Part shown: positions 13,398 to 25,503 of the stretch, piece by piece
Numbering within the stretch: position 1 is the stretch's first letter
Layout of the letters: the number at the start of each line of letters is the position of its first letter
Assembly: GCA_963669155.1 (NCBI GenBank)
Contig: OZ022577.1
Span: 10,192,963 to 10,256,962, forward strand
Source of the DNA: Arbacia lixula
Lineage: Eukaryota; Echinodermata; Echinoidea; Arbacioida; Arbaciidae
Direction of reading: 5' to 3'
Length of the DNA: 64,000 bases
Notes under the pieces: model-generated
The model's database searches: none
What the model was told of the DNA's origin: nothing
The model's input: only the letters and a program-made list of their open reading frames with translations
Program-made: the position numbers and the translations under genes

Positions 13398-13621
13398 GTC
13401 GCCGCCTCCTAGACTGGCTGTGCACCTCATCGCAGCCCTTCTCGCCCACGTCTGCTCCCCCTGCTACCCCCTATGAGGGAGAGGAGGGCTTGTTGAGCCC
13501 CTCCAGCGGTGGGGCAGGAGTGGCCGAGGCCTACCATGCAGCCTACACCCTCTGTGCCAGTCTCCTGGACATAGGTATCCTACAGCCCCTGGAGACTAAT
13601 GACGGCACAGCAGTCTTTAAG
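13398..13621 (+). CDS. formin exon carrying the FTGR-LL / GILQP module
   Basis: This is a 224-bp exon between acceptor GCCTCCAG and donor TTTAAG|GTGAGA, read in the frame set by the previous exon (GGT codon split 1/2). It encodes RRLLDWLCTSSQPFSP, a Pro/Gly-rich loop, then EAYHAAYTLCASLLDIGILQPLE and ...AVFK. From family knowledge, vertebrate FMN2 has a matching FTGRTLLEKL, then LC-like helix, then GLLLPF arrangement upstream of its coiled coil and FH1. The equivalent part of Drosophila Cappuccino overlaps its autoinhibitory N-terminal region. The helix pattern also resembles a degenerate DEP domain (LLDWL...LLD.G). The exon ends in phase 0. Confidence 0.82.
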
Positions 13622-13649
13622 GTGAGATTGCTTATTTCCCACTCAAATG

Positions 13650-13989
13650 TTAAAGGGAATATACTGTACTGGGAAGACAAAAAGCCTTCAAAAGGTGATT
13701 GTGAGCTGTGAACAATCTTCTTGCCAATGGTCTTAAATTCATGTATTGTCCATTTTAGAAACCTGCTGAAAGTTATTTGCCCTCAAATGATTTGGAGTAA
13801 TTAGTGATTAAATCACAAATCCTCTAAATGTGCGGCCAGAGCATTTTGAGGATTTGTGATTTGTACAAATAACTTTCAGCAAGTTTTCTAAAATGGACAA
13901 TACATGAATTTAAGACCATTGGTAAGAAGATTGCTCATGATCACCTCTTAAAGGCGCTTTGTCTTCCCAGTACAGTACATTCCCTTTAA
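13650..13989. repeat. 340-bp foldback element with TTAAAGGGA termini
   Basis: It starts TTAAAGGGAATATACTGTAC and ends with the matching GTACAGTACATTCCCTTTAA. The arms continue inward as inverted repeats (GGGAAGACAAA, GGTCTTAAATTCATGTATTGTCC, CTGAAAGTTATTTG, AATCACAAATCCTC) to a centre near 13820. There is no ORF. It is a MITE-like element in the formin intron, 28 bp downstream of the exon donor. The TTAA ends suggest insertion at TTAA, but the target duplication cannot be separated from the terminus. Confidence 0.9.
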
Positions 13990-14540
13990 GCAGCACAACT
14001 CTCATGCAATCTGCTGTACGGACAAAAGACAACTGGCTACAGTGTATGAATAAACTTCAATATCTTATGTGGCACAATTAAGCCACACCCCTTTGATTAT
14101 TGCTGTTCCATGGCAAATTTTGACATCCTCATTGGACCAGGGTTCACAAAGCCAGAAAATCTTACCATGAGCAATGGGTTAATAAGATTTGAGGTTGAAT
14201 CATTCAGAGGTCAAAGGTCAATGAACTTTTCCCTAAATGGCCAAAATGTTTGTTTTTTGCCAATGACTTCAATACAAAGATTAAATTTTAACCAAATTTG
14301 GTACAGAGATGGTATAGATTGATATCAAATTCCTCAGAGGTCAAAGGCAATGATTAGGAATTCAATGGTCCAATTTCCACCAGACACACAAGTTTTCTGA
14401 GCATAGATGATTATCAAGTTGAACCAGGTGAAGCTAACATAAAGGCGAAGGATTATCTATCGACTGCATGGCAGTGAATTGCTCCAGTTTTCAACCATCA
14501 CCACTTCCATCCTCATTATCTCTCTATGTCTCATCACCAG

Positions 14541-14709
14541 CTGGATTCAATGTACTGCTGGAGGCACGACAACCAAACCTCCTCCTCATCTTCGGTGTCG
14601 AATGGCTCTGGCTCCATAGCCTCATCTCCGGGCAAACTCACTCCGATCTGGCCGCCTCCAAAACCCTCGGAGGACGAGTTGCACCCTGGGGGCAAATACA
14701 CCGAAGCTG
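14541..14709 (+). CDS. formin exon, LDSMYCW / PPPKPSEDE segment
   Basis: This is a 169-bp exon between acceptor TCATCACCAG and donor GCTG|GTAAGC. It starts in phase 0 after the previous exon and ends in phase 1. It encodes LDSMYCWRHDNQ, a Ser-rich linker, then IWPPPKPSEDELHPGGKYTEA. In vertebrate FMN2 the corresponding order is a QLYTW motif, a short linker and a PPSKPPDEE-type acidic/proline motif just before the coiled coil. With the two upstream exons this gives about 728 contiguous residues with correct splice phases. The next expected exons (coiled coil, FH1, FH2) were not found downstream. Confidence 0.8.
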
Positions 14710-15270
14710 GTAAGCTTACAAGTTACTTTGGAAATTAAGTATTGCATTTCAGTTGTATCTTTCTCTTTTGTTGTTGTTTTCTTTTTTATTGTGCAAGTAT
14801 TTTGGTAGTCTGTAAAAGAAGGAAAAACACCGAACTTTCACTTAAATCTAGCCAAATTGTCCTTACAATAGATTACTGAATGTTACTGAGTAGAATGAAT
14901 GAGACTTTACATTTTGATGTGGGATTGTATCTTAGTTTCATACTTTATAGCATAGAATGGGTTGTGTCATTTGTACTGAAATCCAATTCCCCTTCAATTC
15001 ACCGCCTCTAGAACAGTGATGATGGAAATAATGTAACAGAGGCAAGATGAGACTGAGAAGGTCACAAGGTATGGTTTTAACCGTCGCACCCTCTCTGTAA
15101 ATAATATCTACGGCCCTGTAGCCCCTTCCATTAGGTTTATCTGGCTGCTCAGTCTGAGTTCCATCCCTGCGATCAATACACCACATAGATTAACATATAT
15201 ACCCAGTATGTGGTGGGTCTGTGCAATGTACATGTTTATGAATATATTCATTGTGTTGTACATCATATAC
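14710..15270. other. no recognised feature; downstream of last visible formin exon
   Basis: This is AT-rich sequence with no convincing exon. It presumably lies in a formin intron, because the preceding exon ends with a good donor. Confidence 0.5.
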
Positions 15271-15610
15271 AATAGACCATTTTTGTATGTAAATTTTATG
15301 AATGCCTTCCTAACAATACATTACTAATTAATGGAACCCCACAGTTTGTTAGAGGTTTGTCCGACAAGCAACAATATAACATTTTGGTTGAGAATGTAAA
15401 TTTTATGTGCGTCAATCAAACAATCTGTTTACCAATAGTCTCCCCAAAGCTTGTCCTAGGTTTGTCTAAGTAGCGACAACTATGCGAATGTAACAACATG
15501 TTTGTATTCAGTTATGGGTAAAATGATGAATACATTAAAAATAGTGTTTTATGAAGTTCATAGTGCAGTGCACCCATCGAAACTGAATCACTTGATGTAG
15601 GGGAATGTAA
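15271..15610 (+). repeat. dispersed repeat family A, copy 2 (with internal duplication)
   Basis: ACAATACATTACTAATTAATGG, CCCCACAGTTTGTTAGAGGTTTGTC and CGAAACTGAATCAC occur in the same order as at 10919. The GTAAATTTTATG...TTTGTC unit is present twice in a row (about 15285-15380 and 15397-15480), so this copy is partly duplicated. Confidence 0.7.
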
Positions 15611-15664
15611 TAGGGCATTAATCCGCATGTACAATGTAGGGGTAACAGTTGTGACAAAAGCATA

Positions 15665-15796
15665 AAATCAACAGTTTAAAAGATCATAACTTTCTTATCC
15701 ATCGATGGATTTTTATCAAAGCTTCAGAAATATGTTTCTTTCATATGTCTGCTTTCATTGGAACCAACTTGATTTTGGGGTGAACTATCCCTTTAA
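15665..15796 (+). repeat. 5'-truncated TTAA-type element, family B
   Basis: AAAAGATCATAACTTTC, then ATGTTTCTTTCATATGTCTG, then GGAACCAACTT and the end GTGAACTATCCCTTTAA match the right half of the complete element at 37196-37445. The left terminus is missing. Confidence 0.8.
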
Positions 15797-16603
15797 CCCC
15801 ACAGATAATCAGAAACGCATGCTGCAGAGTAACGCCACCTCCTGATGATAAACATTCTAGACACTTTGAAATGTCACAAGACACTCCAATTTGAAAGGCC
15901 TATTCTCATTTAGCCTAGTTCTCAGGCTGTCCAAACTTTGGAAGAAATGGGTCTAGTTTCAATAGACTAGTCATTCTTGATTTCTCCCCCGGCTATCCAA
16001 CTGAAAAAAGGGGGTAATGATAATGTGACTAGTTTTATGATAACTAGACTCAAATTTTCAGTTTAATAACATTAAAGATCATGATTTTTTCTTTCTATGT
16101 TAAAAACCCCACTGTGGAATAAAGGGGAGTTTGCAAAACTGCACTATGTCAGAAAAGGCAGTCTTTTTGGGTGACTTGATTGTCGATGACATAAAAAGCA
16201 TTCATAATTTGAAGGACTCCAAAGAATCAGCAACCGTGTTTATTTTGTCGTGTAGTGTATAACCGTGTGTTTCCTTCTCTTTAATATGGAGATGCACTGC
16301 ACATAGATACAATTTGTTTATCTCAGCCTTTCATCTTGTAACCATATTCACCACATGTGAGCTGCGTAGTTGAGAAACAGCTGAAACGATTCATTCATGC
16401 ATTAAAGTCAGCAGGAAATGAACTTGACAATATATGCTTGTTTGCAATCAATTGTGGCAGCCGCAGTCTGTGACCTTCTGTAAATTTTCCCATATAAATG
16501 ATGGATGGATATTCCCATTTGAAACTGGAGTTTACCCTACCTCTGTGTATTGAGCGACAGTTGTAATGTAGAGATATTGTCTAGATGTGCTACATACATG
16601 TAG

Positions 16604-16950
16604 CCTGTATCTCTATTCCTTGCTCTCTGTCTCTGTCTGCCTGTCTTTCTATCTGTTTGTCTCATCTGTCTCTCTCTGCCTCTCATTCTCGGTCTGTCTG
16701 TCTGTCTGCATGTCTGTATGTATGTGTGTGTGTCTCTCTCTTTTTGTCTGTCTGTTTGTCTCTCTTCCTTTGCGTCTGTCCTAACCTGCATATATCAGAC
16801 TATCTCTCTCTCTTTCTCTCTCTCTCTCTCTGTCTGTCTGTCTCTTTTTTTCTCCTCTTCTCTCTGTCCTTCCCTCTTTGTCTATCCATCTATCTCTCTG
16901 TCTCCATCATCTTTGTTTCTCCATCTCTCTGTCTATCTGACTATTTAGCA
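16604..16950. repeat. CT/TCTG-rich microsatellite tract
   Basis: Mixed CT and TCTG repeats fill the interval. The open frames read through it are low-complexity Ser/Leu/Cys and are not genes. Confidence 0.9.
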
Positions 16951-17032
16951 CAGAAGTATATGAAGGGCTCCTCAGCCCATACAGAACATTGATTATACAT
17001 CTACTTTTTTACCCTTGTACTGTACATTACAT

Positions 17033-17033
<1 letters not shown>

Positions 17034-17074
<41 letters not shown>
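17034..17074. repeat. (GT)n microsatellite
   Basis: This is a pure GT array of about 40 bp. Confidence 0.95.
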
Positions 17075-17075
<1 letters not shown>

Positions 17076-20060
17076 TTCCCTAAGTGGGATAGAAATATAC
17101 AAGGCATTATTTACTTTTCCCTTCACGTCTGCTTGACATTCTATACATCCCACCCACCTGGTAAATTCCTCTGTTTGCCTCAAGAGAATATGACACAGTA
17201 TTGTCAATACAATACATGTAGGAAAGGCACACTGTAACATTCACTTTCATTTTGATTGTGAGTGTAACCCCTACATGCACGCTGTACAGTTCTATGCTTG
17301 ATTTAATCACACTTTGGTGTAAAGCTGGGTACAAGACTGTACGTGTGTGTCACCAGAGAGGTGTAAGGAATGGAGTCAGCACGAAGTGTAATTTATTCCT
17401 ACAGCAGTCGTGTGCATTGATGTCACAATGGAATATTTTACGCGTTTGGCTCTTTGATCGAGGGAGATCCGCCGCCAAACAAGCATGACAAAATGTAGAT
17501 GCATTTTGAGGAATATATATTCTGTATGCGCAGAAGATTTCAGAACCACTACATGAACTGAAGTGCATGTGCAGTAGTATTACATCTTATAAAGATACGA
17601 TTCTGTGAATTTCAGATTATATTGTTGCTTCGTTTTTGTGATAAAAGGAGAATACTGTAGAAAACATGCCAGAGAAATGCCTCCATATCGCACATTTCCG
17701 AATCATATTTCCTTAAAAATATCTTGTAAATCGTTTATTGAGTGTTTCATCTTTCATGGAAACAACCTCAATTTCGTGTGCGGAGGTGTCCGAAAAAGTT
17801 ACGGACCAAATTCTTTCTACAATTTTTTCAAAGTTTCCCTTCGCTTACCCCAAAACTAATTCACAGTGTGTGTAAAAAGATCAGCAACGAGCTCCCAGCG
17901 AAGGCTGAACGGTTGGCATACTTCTTAAAACAGATTTTCTTTTGTTATTCAGAGGAAGGCACTACCTAATTAGAAATACAGCTAGTTGTTTAAAACACCT
18001 GAATATCTTGGATTTTTATGAGGCGGCGGACCTCATAGATCAAAGGAAGTCTATCCGAGCACAGTCCATCCATAATAGGTCCATGGTGTCACAAAGTAGA
18101 GTATTGTACATGTGGCTATCTCAAAGAGGAATGACCTGAGAAGATAATCATTCTCCTCAATTTGCAGTTAATGTACCCTTTTACGCTTCCCATCAATATC
18201 AGTTAATTCAAAGCCAAGAGTGAGATTTCATGTCCTTTTTAAATTTAGAATATTATTCAAATGAAACACATCACACATTTTTGTACTGTACAATTGTATA
18301 CAAAAATAGGAATATGACACAATACTGTGTTCACTTGAGGCAATCAGAGAAATTTATCTGGTGGCAAAGAAACAAGATTTTTGTTGAAGAGACCCATTTA
18401 ATCTTATCTATGATTTTATGAATTATTGAATATGATACTTCTTCTGTACCGTGTACTTGGGTTCAGAGATGAGACCTAAGATTGAGCTTTGAATTCCTTC
18501 ATCTCACAACCTGCTACAAACAATTTATTTGTCATTGGTCTCTGATTGTCCGTTTCCCCCTACGAACCTCTCAAATAATTGATAGTTGTGTATGAGTCAT
18601 GACAATAATTTGGATCCATTTAGCGTCCTCACGGGTTCCCTCCACTTGATACCATCAATCTATGATACAGAATCGCATCTACAGTACAGTATGTACAGTA
18701 GATGGGACCAAAGGTGTATGTGTATGCAATATTCAATGCAGAGAAAGGTTTCCATGATGTGAATGAAAGAGAAAATCAACCAAATTGTGAAAAATAATCT
18801 CCAATTCTAGAATCATGAACACTTCTCCCATAGATGCTGAGTGCATGTAAAGAGGGCAGAATTATAGGAATCGGCTTGTTATCTCGCAAAAAACCCCTAT
18901 CTAGCTTATGTGGATATACTTGATGCATTGTTCAGAAAAAAACAACCTTATTAGAAAAATTTAGGATGATAATATCTGATGTTTCCTTATGGAGGACAGT
19001 GCAAATGTGAACAAAATCTTGAGTTTAACTTCTTTTACGTTTTCCAGTGCTGTAATATGGACAGAAAGTTAAGCATACACAATGTACGAAATGTACATGT
19101 ACATGTAGGCCATACTCGAATTATATTTCATTGCAAATACAAATGCTACTGAACGTATGCACTATAGTTTTATAATTTACACTGATAAATGTGTGTACAT
19201 GTACTGTACTATGCTCAATGGGAGCGTAATCTGTTTTAATCTAAGTTAAGCAGCTTGAGGGGAAGTGGATTGAAAAGGATACCACAAATGGATGGTTTCT
19301 GTTCACCATGTACATGTAGTACATGTATGGAGCTCGAGATGCTTATCAGTAATACCACATATCGGATGAACGCATTGGAACACTGAAAGTTTCTCGAGAG
19401 AACAATCATGTCATACACATGTGAATGTAGGTTATGATCTTTAAAGGTAATGGGTAGTAGCAGTAGTAAAGGCTATGAGCCCTATATTCAGTGAAGTGCC
19501 ATTCTGTCCTTGGGTCCCATTCATGTTTGATTTGGGGATACCAGGAAGGTTTCACTCTAAATTATGAAATTGTTGAGTTTAGACTAAATTCAGACCCTAT
19601 GATGATAAAAAAAACATCATCAATGGAAATAATCTTGCTTAGAAACATGATTTTGAAATGTGTACATGTTTGCACATTGTACAAAGCATGCTATGCTGTA
19701 TGACAAGCTTTCTTTAAGTTTAAATAGAACCCCGTTGATTCGTGTTCCATAAAGCACCATACAACAGTGAACAAGCCCCAGTTACTAACGAGTGCACCGT
19801 TGATTAGTGTACCGTAAGGCACCATAGTGAGCAATCAGAACTAATTATTATCCTCTCATTGATATCGACTGTATACGTAATTAAGTTTATTTTGGGTAGA
19901 GGGGTGTGGCAAATCATTGCATAGTGCAAAGACCTATCTTATGCAGGCGTATTGCGAGGTATGCTGCTTATATACATAATTTTTTATCATACATGCTTCA
20001 TAAGGCTCATTTTTATGTTGAGAATGAATATTTTTATCCCGCTCAGTCTCTGAAAATGCT
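17075..20060. other. non-coding stretch, nothing recognised
   Basis: No exon with good splice sites and plausible coding content was found. ACATGTAC motifs cluster near 19085-19105 and 19310-19330. Confidence 0.45.
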
Positions 20061-20063
20061 CTC

Positions 20064-20945
20064 AGTGGGAGGGGGGGGGGGGGGGGTTACGACGTTTTTT
20101 GAAAAAAAATTAATCCCCCCAGTCTCGTGGGGGTACACGACCGAAAATAGTGGGGGGGGGACGTGTCTCCCCCGTACCCCCCCCCCCCCCCCCCCCCGGG
20201 ATTTCCGCCCATGGACCCTTGTATTCCAACTTGAATCAAAGGAACATATTTTTCCTTCTTAATGATCCCTCTTTGTCTGCCCCCTTAATCCTCCTCCTCA
20301 TAACCTTCCTCCTGTTCTCCAGTCTCCTTAATCCTCATCATCTTCATAATCTTATCTCCTCCCTCCTCCTCCTCCTTCTTTCCATTTAACCATCCATCTT
20401 TGTGCATCCCCCTTCTCATGCATGCTATCTACTTCTCCTCCTCGTTATTTCCCCTCTTTCTTCTTCTCCTCTCTTTTCTACTCATCGTAAACCCTTCCCA
20501 TTCCCAGCACAATGTAACCCTCCTATTCCATATATCTCCCTCAACCTCTTTTTCCATTATTCCTCCTTCTATGTCATCTGCTCATGTACCATTTAAACCC
20601 TTTTCATTGTCTTCCTACACCTCCTCTCCTCTTAACACTCCTTATGTACCTCTTATCTTTCTCCACCCTCCCCTGTTAACACTCCTGGTATGCCCCTCCT
20701 CTTCCTCCACCTCCTCCTTTACACATTCATCTTTTCATTTACCTTCTCTTCCTTCATCTCCTCCTTTGATACTCCTTGAATCCCCATCATCCTCATTCAC
20801 CTCCTCCACTCGCTCCTATAATACTCCCTCTCTTTGCATCCTATCTCTCTTCTCTGTTCCCTTCTTCACCCTTTAACCCTCCTCCTTTCCTCTTTCTTTT
20901 CTCCCTTTTCCTTATTTTCACCTTCATTCTTCTCCCCTACTCTCT
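20064..20945. repeat. poly-G/poly-C runs and long CT/CTCC-rich tract
   Basis: A poly-G run lies at about 20067-20087 and a poly-C run at about 20178-20199. They are followed by about 650 bp of interrupted CCTCCT/TCTTCC sequence. The Ser/Pro/Leu reading frames here are a by-product of the composition. Confidence 0.85.
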
Positions 20946-21542
20946 TCATCTGCATGTATGTATGTATGTCCTAAGACGAGATGGTAGGTCCATGCACTTT
21001 TACATCAGAACCAAAACCCAGAAAGAGAGACAGTCAAGACCTGTAATCCACCTCCAGTCAAAGAACACATCCCCCTCATCCCATTAAAACTCCCCATGCA
21101 GTTAATGCTCTCCCCCCTGAGGATTTTGGGTTATTCTTGTCAGTAGATGGGTCTGGATGAGACCGAAGCTACAAAACAACTCGATCACACTTCTTCGGGG
21201 AACATAGCCCAAAGATGCTCAACTTTGCCTCAATCATCGAATAACAAAGCAAAGAGTGCAAAATTTGTTTTCGGAGAAGAATCCCTGAAGATTTATGTTA
21301 TATTTTAATTGTTCTGTGCCCTAAAGCATGCTTTTGTTCAGATCGGGCTATCCTCCCAGATCAGAAGTAGCGCGCTATTTCACAAATTCAGTAGAGATTG
21401 AAGGCAGCTGTATAACAGTGTTCCATGCTACATGTACTACACACTCAATATCCTCAGTGTGCACACACAGCCAACAATCAAACTCAATCTCAGCCTGATG
21501 TTGAGTACTTCTGTAAATATCAGCTGGCCTAAAGGAAACACT

Positions 21543-21548
<6 letters not shown>

Positions 21549-21600
<52 letters not shown>
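21549..21600. repeat. (CT)n microsatellite
   Basis: This is a pure CT array of about 50 bp. Confidence 0.95.
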
Positions 21601-21601
<1 letters not shown>

Positions 21602-23000
21602 AATCTAGCATGAAATCATGTATGTCCATCCAATATATGCCACTAATACCACTACAAGCTTGCATGACAAACCAGCTATCTGGTACGTAATAATCTGTCT
21701 ACCGAGCGAATTCTAGCTGAGTAATTGCCATTAACATGAATTTAGACTGTCAGTTAACCTGTTTCGACATGGTGAGCCTTCACATAATCCTGTAGCTTGC
21801 ATGAAATTTGATACAAGAGAGCCTGTGAAGATAATGTGTAGTACAGTGTAATCCATGTGAACTTGGCAAGTACATGTGGTCACAGTATTTTTAGTTTCAA
21901 TGATTAGCTTACAAGATAAAAGATCAGCACTCACTCTCACCTAACACAGATATATTTGATAATGATACAGTGTATGTTTTCAAATTATTCATACAAGGCA
22001 TAAAAAGAAGAAAATTGTTTTGTTGAAAAGAATATAGTCATATCAGTTACAATAACTTTATCTTTTGTATGGGTCACGGCGATTTTGAGAGTATAAGTTA
22101 AGCTCAGTGACAAATTTTAATTTGAGCCATCTCCATTGAAATAAATCAAGTAAAACAGATATTTTCCAGGGTTTCATGGTGTATTGATTAAATATTATTT
22201 GTGTACATGTTACAATTAATATGCCCACATGCAGTCATAGGGTATACTGGTAAATATCATTTCCTGCAACTATATGATGTGAAATTAAATTAATATTGAC
22301 CTAGTTTCATCTCACCTTGGTTTCGACCTTGTTAAAAATGGTGAGAAAAAAACAACATTGGTGTGTACACAGACAGTTTTAGAAAAACATACCTCGTTCT
22401 TTAAAAAGCTGGGGGGTATTTTTTATAATACAAAAAAGGGACTGGTTTATTACTGTAGTACACATAATTTCATGCTACAATAGTTTTGAAATCAAACATT
22501 AAGCATGCCACACTTTGAAATGGAAAAATAGTTCTAGGAAGTTAAAGAGCTTCAGGCACTCAATTAATTGTTAATCTTGTTTACCTGTGATTTTCAATGT
22601 TACATTAACTGCCAATGTGTGCCTTGAAGATGAGAGTCAAGTACAGGGTCATGACAAAGTAAGCCACAGAGTTTATCCAACCCAGATTATGTAAAATTCC
22701 TTGTATATTCAGACGTGCATGTTTGAATATGAATACCACAGTCTACCTTTCTTTATTGTAATAAACACGTAGAGACATTTATATTGTTTGTATCTTTCAA
22801 TCATTCATGACCCAGACTTCACCTCAAAGCTGAATGAGTACATTTACTGCTAACAGCCAATTTGTCAATATGGGATTTTTCGGGTCAAAATGTGCATCTA
22901 TTCAATAGGAACATGCACTGCATGATGGCAGTGCATTGTACAACTTTTCATTTTGATCCACCCCCGTATTCTGAGGTACTGCACATTCCATGATTGCCTA
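21601..23000. other. non-coding stretch, nothing recognised
   Basis: This is AT-rich sequence up to the assembly gap. No exon or repeat terminus was recognised. Confidence 0.5.
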
Positions 23001-23200
23001 NNNNNNNNNNNNNNNNNNNNNNNNNNNNNNNNNNNNNNNNNNNNNNNNNNNNNNNNNNNNNNNNNNNNNNNNNNNNNNNNNNNNNNNNNNNNNNNNNNNN
23101 NNNNNNNNNNNNNNNNNNNNNNNNNNNNNNNNNNNNNNNNNNNNNNNNNNNNNNNNNNNNNNNNNNNNNNNNNNNNNNNNNNNNNNNNNNNNNNNNNNNN
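23001..23200. other. assembly gap, 200 N
   Basis: The interval is exactly 200 undetermined bases. The round size suggests a placeholder or estimated gap, and it directly abuts a minisatellite that would be hard to assemble. Confidence 1.
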
Positions 23201-24022
23201 GGTAGCAGAGGGCGGAGGGGTGTAAGGATGCAGAAGCAGAGAGGTAGACTTTTAGAGGGGTGTATGGGGGGTGTGGGGATCAGGGGGTGTGGGTGCAGGG
23301 ATGCATGGGGTGGAGGGGTGTAGGGATGCATGGGGTGGAGGGGTGGAGGGATGCAGAAGAAGAGGGCTGGAGGGGGAGGGATGCAGGGATGGAGGGGCGA
23401 AGGGGTGGAGGGATGCAGGGGTAGAGGGGTGGAGGGATGCAGGGGCAGAGGGGTGGAGGGATGTAGGGATGCAGGGATGCAGGGATGCAGGGATGGAGGG
23501 GCGGAGGGGTGGAGGGATGCAGGGGCAGAGTGGTGTAGGATGCAGGGGGCAGAGGGTGGAGGGATGCAGGGGCAGAGGGGTGGAGGAATGTAGGATGCAG
23601 GGATGCAGGGATGCAGGGATGGAGGGGCGGAGGGTGGAGGGATGCTGGGGTGTGGAGGGGTGGAGGGATGCAGAAGAAGAGGCTGGAGGGGTGGAGGGAT
23701 GCAGGGATGGAGGGGCGGAGGGGTGGAGGGATGCAGGGCAGAGTGGTGTAGGGATGCAGGGGCAGAGGGTGGAGGGATGTAGGGATGCAGGGATGCAGGG
23801 ATACAGGGATGGAGGGGCGGAGGGGTGGAGGGATGCAGGGGCAGAGGGGTGGAGGGATTCAGAAGAAGAGGGCTGGAGGGGTGAAGGGATGCAGGGATGC
23901 ATGGATGCAGGGATGGAGGGGCGGAGGGGTGGAGGGGTAGAGAGTTGCAGGAGTAGAGTGATGTAGAGATGCAGGGCAGAGGGTAGAGGGATGTGGGGAT
24001 GCAGGGGCAGAGGGGTGGAGAG
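23201..24022. repeat. G-rich minisatellite with about 9-bp subunits
   Basis: The array is built of GGAGGGATG, CAGGGATGC and GAGGGGTGG-like 9-mers. The phrase GGATGGAGGGGCGGAGG recurs near 23388, 23491, 23619, 23706, 23809 and 23911, giving a higher-order period close to 100 bp. The strand is almost entirely purine with repeated GGGG runs. The long minus-strand HPSTPPPLHPCIP-type frame is an artefact of the repeat. Confidence 0.95.
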
Positions 24023-24620
24023 CCGGCTACCAAACTCTGGAAAACACGTTCGCACATTGGGACGCGTTCACACAATTTCCATATCGCGTGATGGGGCACT
24101 TGCTTATCCTTATGTGTAAGTATAATGATTAGGACATCGATTTATACTTGCACTTCTTAAAATTGACGCGGTATATGGTTACAATGTTTACCATCATCAA
24201 CGCCTTTTCCCATTGTGGTGGAAGTAGCGTAAATCGGATCAATACATCCCCTCAGCGTTGGTAGTTATCCGCTTTTAGACGAGTTTCGCGCACCGTTTCA
24301 GCCATTGTTTTACGATTAGGAGAACCAATGTTGTTTGCACAATAGCGGTTTGGCACGCAATTTTGTAGTTCGATAATTGTCCCTCAAAGCGTGCTACCCC
24401 CGTTTCCTCTTGTTTGTCATCCAAACCGGACATAATCGTGCCAACTCAATGATCATGGTGACCTAATCATGCATCTCAACGCATAACATTTCGAAACATT
24501 GTTGGTGATCGTGTTAGTTAAAATTGCCCAGAATCTTGACAACTTTAATTTCCTTGTACAATTCATTCTCTCTGAGGTTCTGTGGCGTCCGATCTTTCGA
24601 GTCAGAAAGTCGGCGATGAT
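24023..24620. other. CpG-replete unique sequence, no gene recognised
   Basis: This is CpG-containing non-repetitive sequence with many stops in all frames. Confidence 0.5.
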
Positions 24621-24669
24621 CTCTCTCTCCTCTCTCGCTCGCTTCCCCCACCCCTTCTCTCTCTCCCTC

Positions 24670-24708
<39 letters not shown>

Positions 24709-25212
24709 GTCTCTGTCTCTCTCTCTCCCTCCCCCCCCCTCTCTCTCTCTCTTTCTCTCTCCCTCTCTCTCTCTCTCTCCTTCACACCTCTAGCTCGTTC
24801 TCAGTTTGTATTAATATCTATCTTTCTATTTCTTTCTCTCATAAAGCTCCTTTTATATATCCTTCTCTCATCTTTCTCTCTCCGTATTCTGCCTCCCCTT
24901 CTATCTGTCCATTCTATCGGTATGCCCCCCCCCCTCTTCCCCCTTCCTCCCTTCATGTGGTACGAGCACTGTTTGCAGAGGTTGGTTTATTGGATCGGTA
25001 TCATCCCAATGAATTGGTTCGTTAGCGGAGCGGAGGGGGGTACCAGCCGACTCGCTCAGGTTGCATGCCCGCTTGGGCGTGACCCCTGTCTTCCAGGAGG
25101 AGCGGATGCGGCCAGATTGATTGATTTGGGTGAGATGGGAGAGAGAGGGGGAGAAAGAGGGGGAGAGAGGGGGAGAAAGAGAGAGGGAAAGAGAGCGGGG
25201 GAGAGAGACGGG

Positions 25213-25273
<61 letters not shown>

Positions 25274-25503
25274 GGGAGGGAGTGAGAGAGAGAAAGGGAG
25301 GGGGGGTAGAAAAGAGAAGCGACGAGCAAGAAAAGAGAGAGAAGAAGATTGGAATAAGGGGGGGGGGGGTGTAGAAGAGGCAAAGATGAGAGCGGAGGGA
25401 AAGAGTGGGGAAGGTTGAATGAATTGGCGAAGGAGTGACAGACAGACAAAAATGTGGGAGGGATAGGGCACAGAAGGCATGGGAGGGAGTGGGGGATAGC
25501 AGA

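Noticed and set aside
17742-18139. Open frames considered as FH2 exons
   Set aside because: They have no FH2 landmarks, and stops interrupt every plausible splice frame.
21147-21308. 53-codon protein-like frame considered as a formin exon
   Set aside because: The acceptor directly upstream puts a TAG in that frame, and the sequence matches no formin region I know.
23201-24022. Possible CRISPR-like repeat-spacer array
   Set aside because: The units are contiguous degenerate 9-mers without spacers, in a eukaryotic context.
22948-24099. Long minus-strand frame rich in His, Pro and Ser
   Set aside because: It is produced entirely by the G-rich minisatellite and runs through the N gap.
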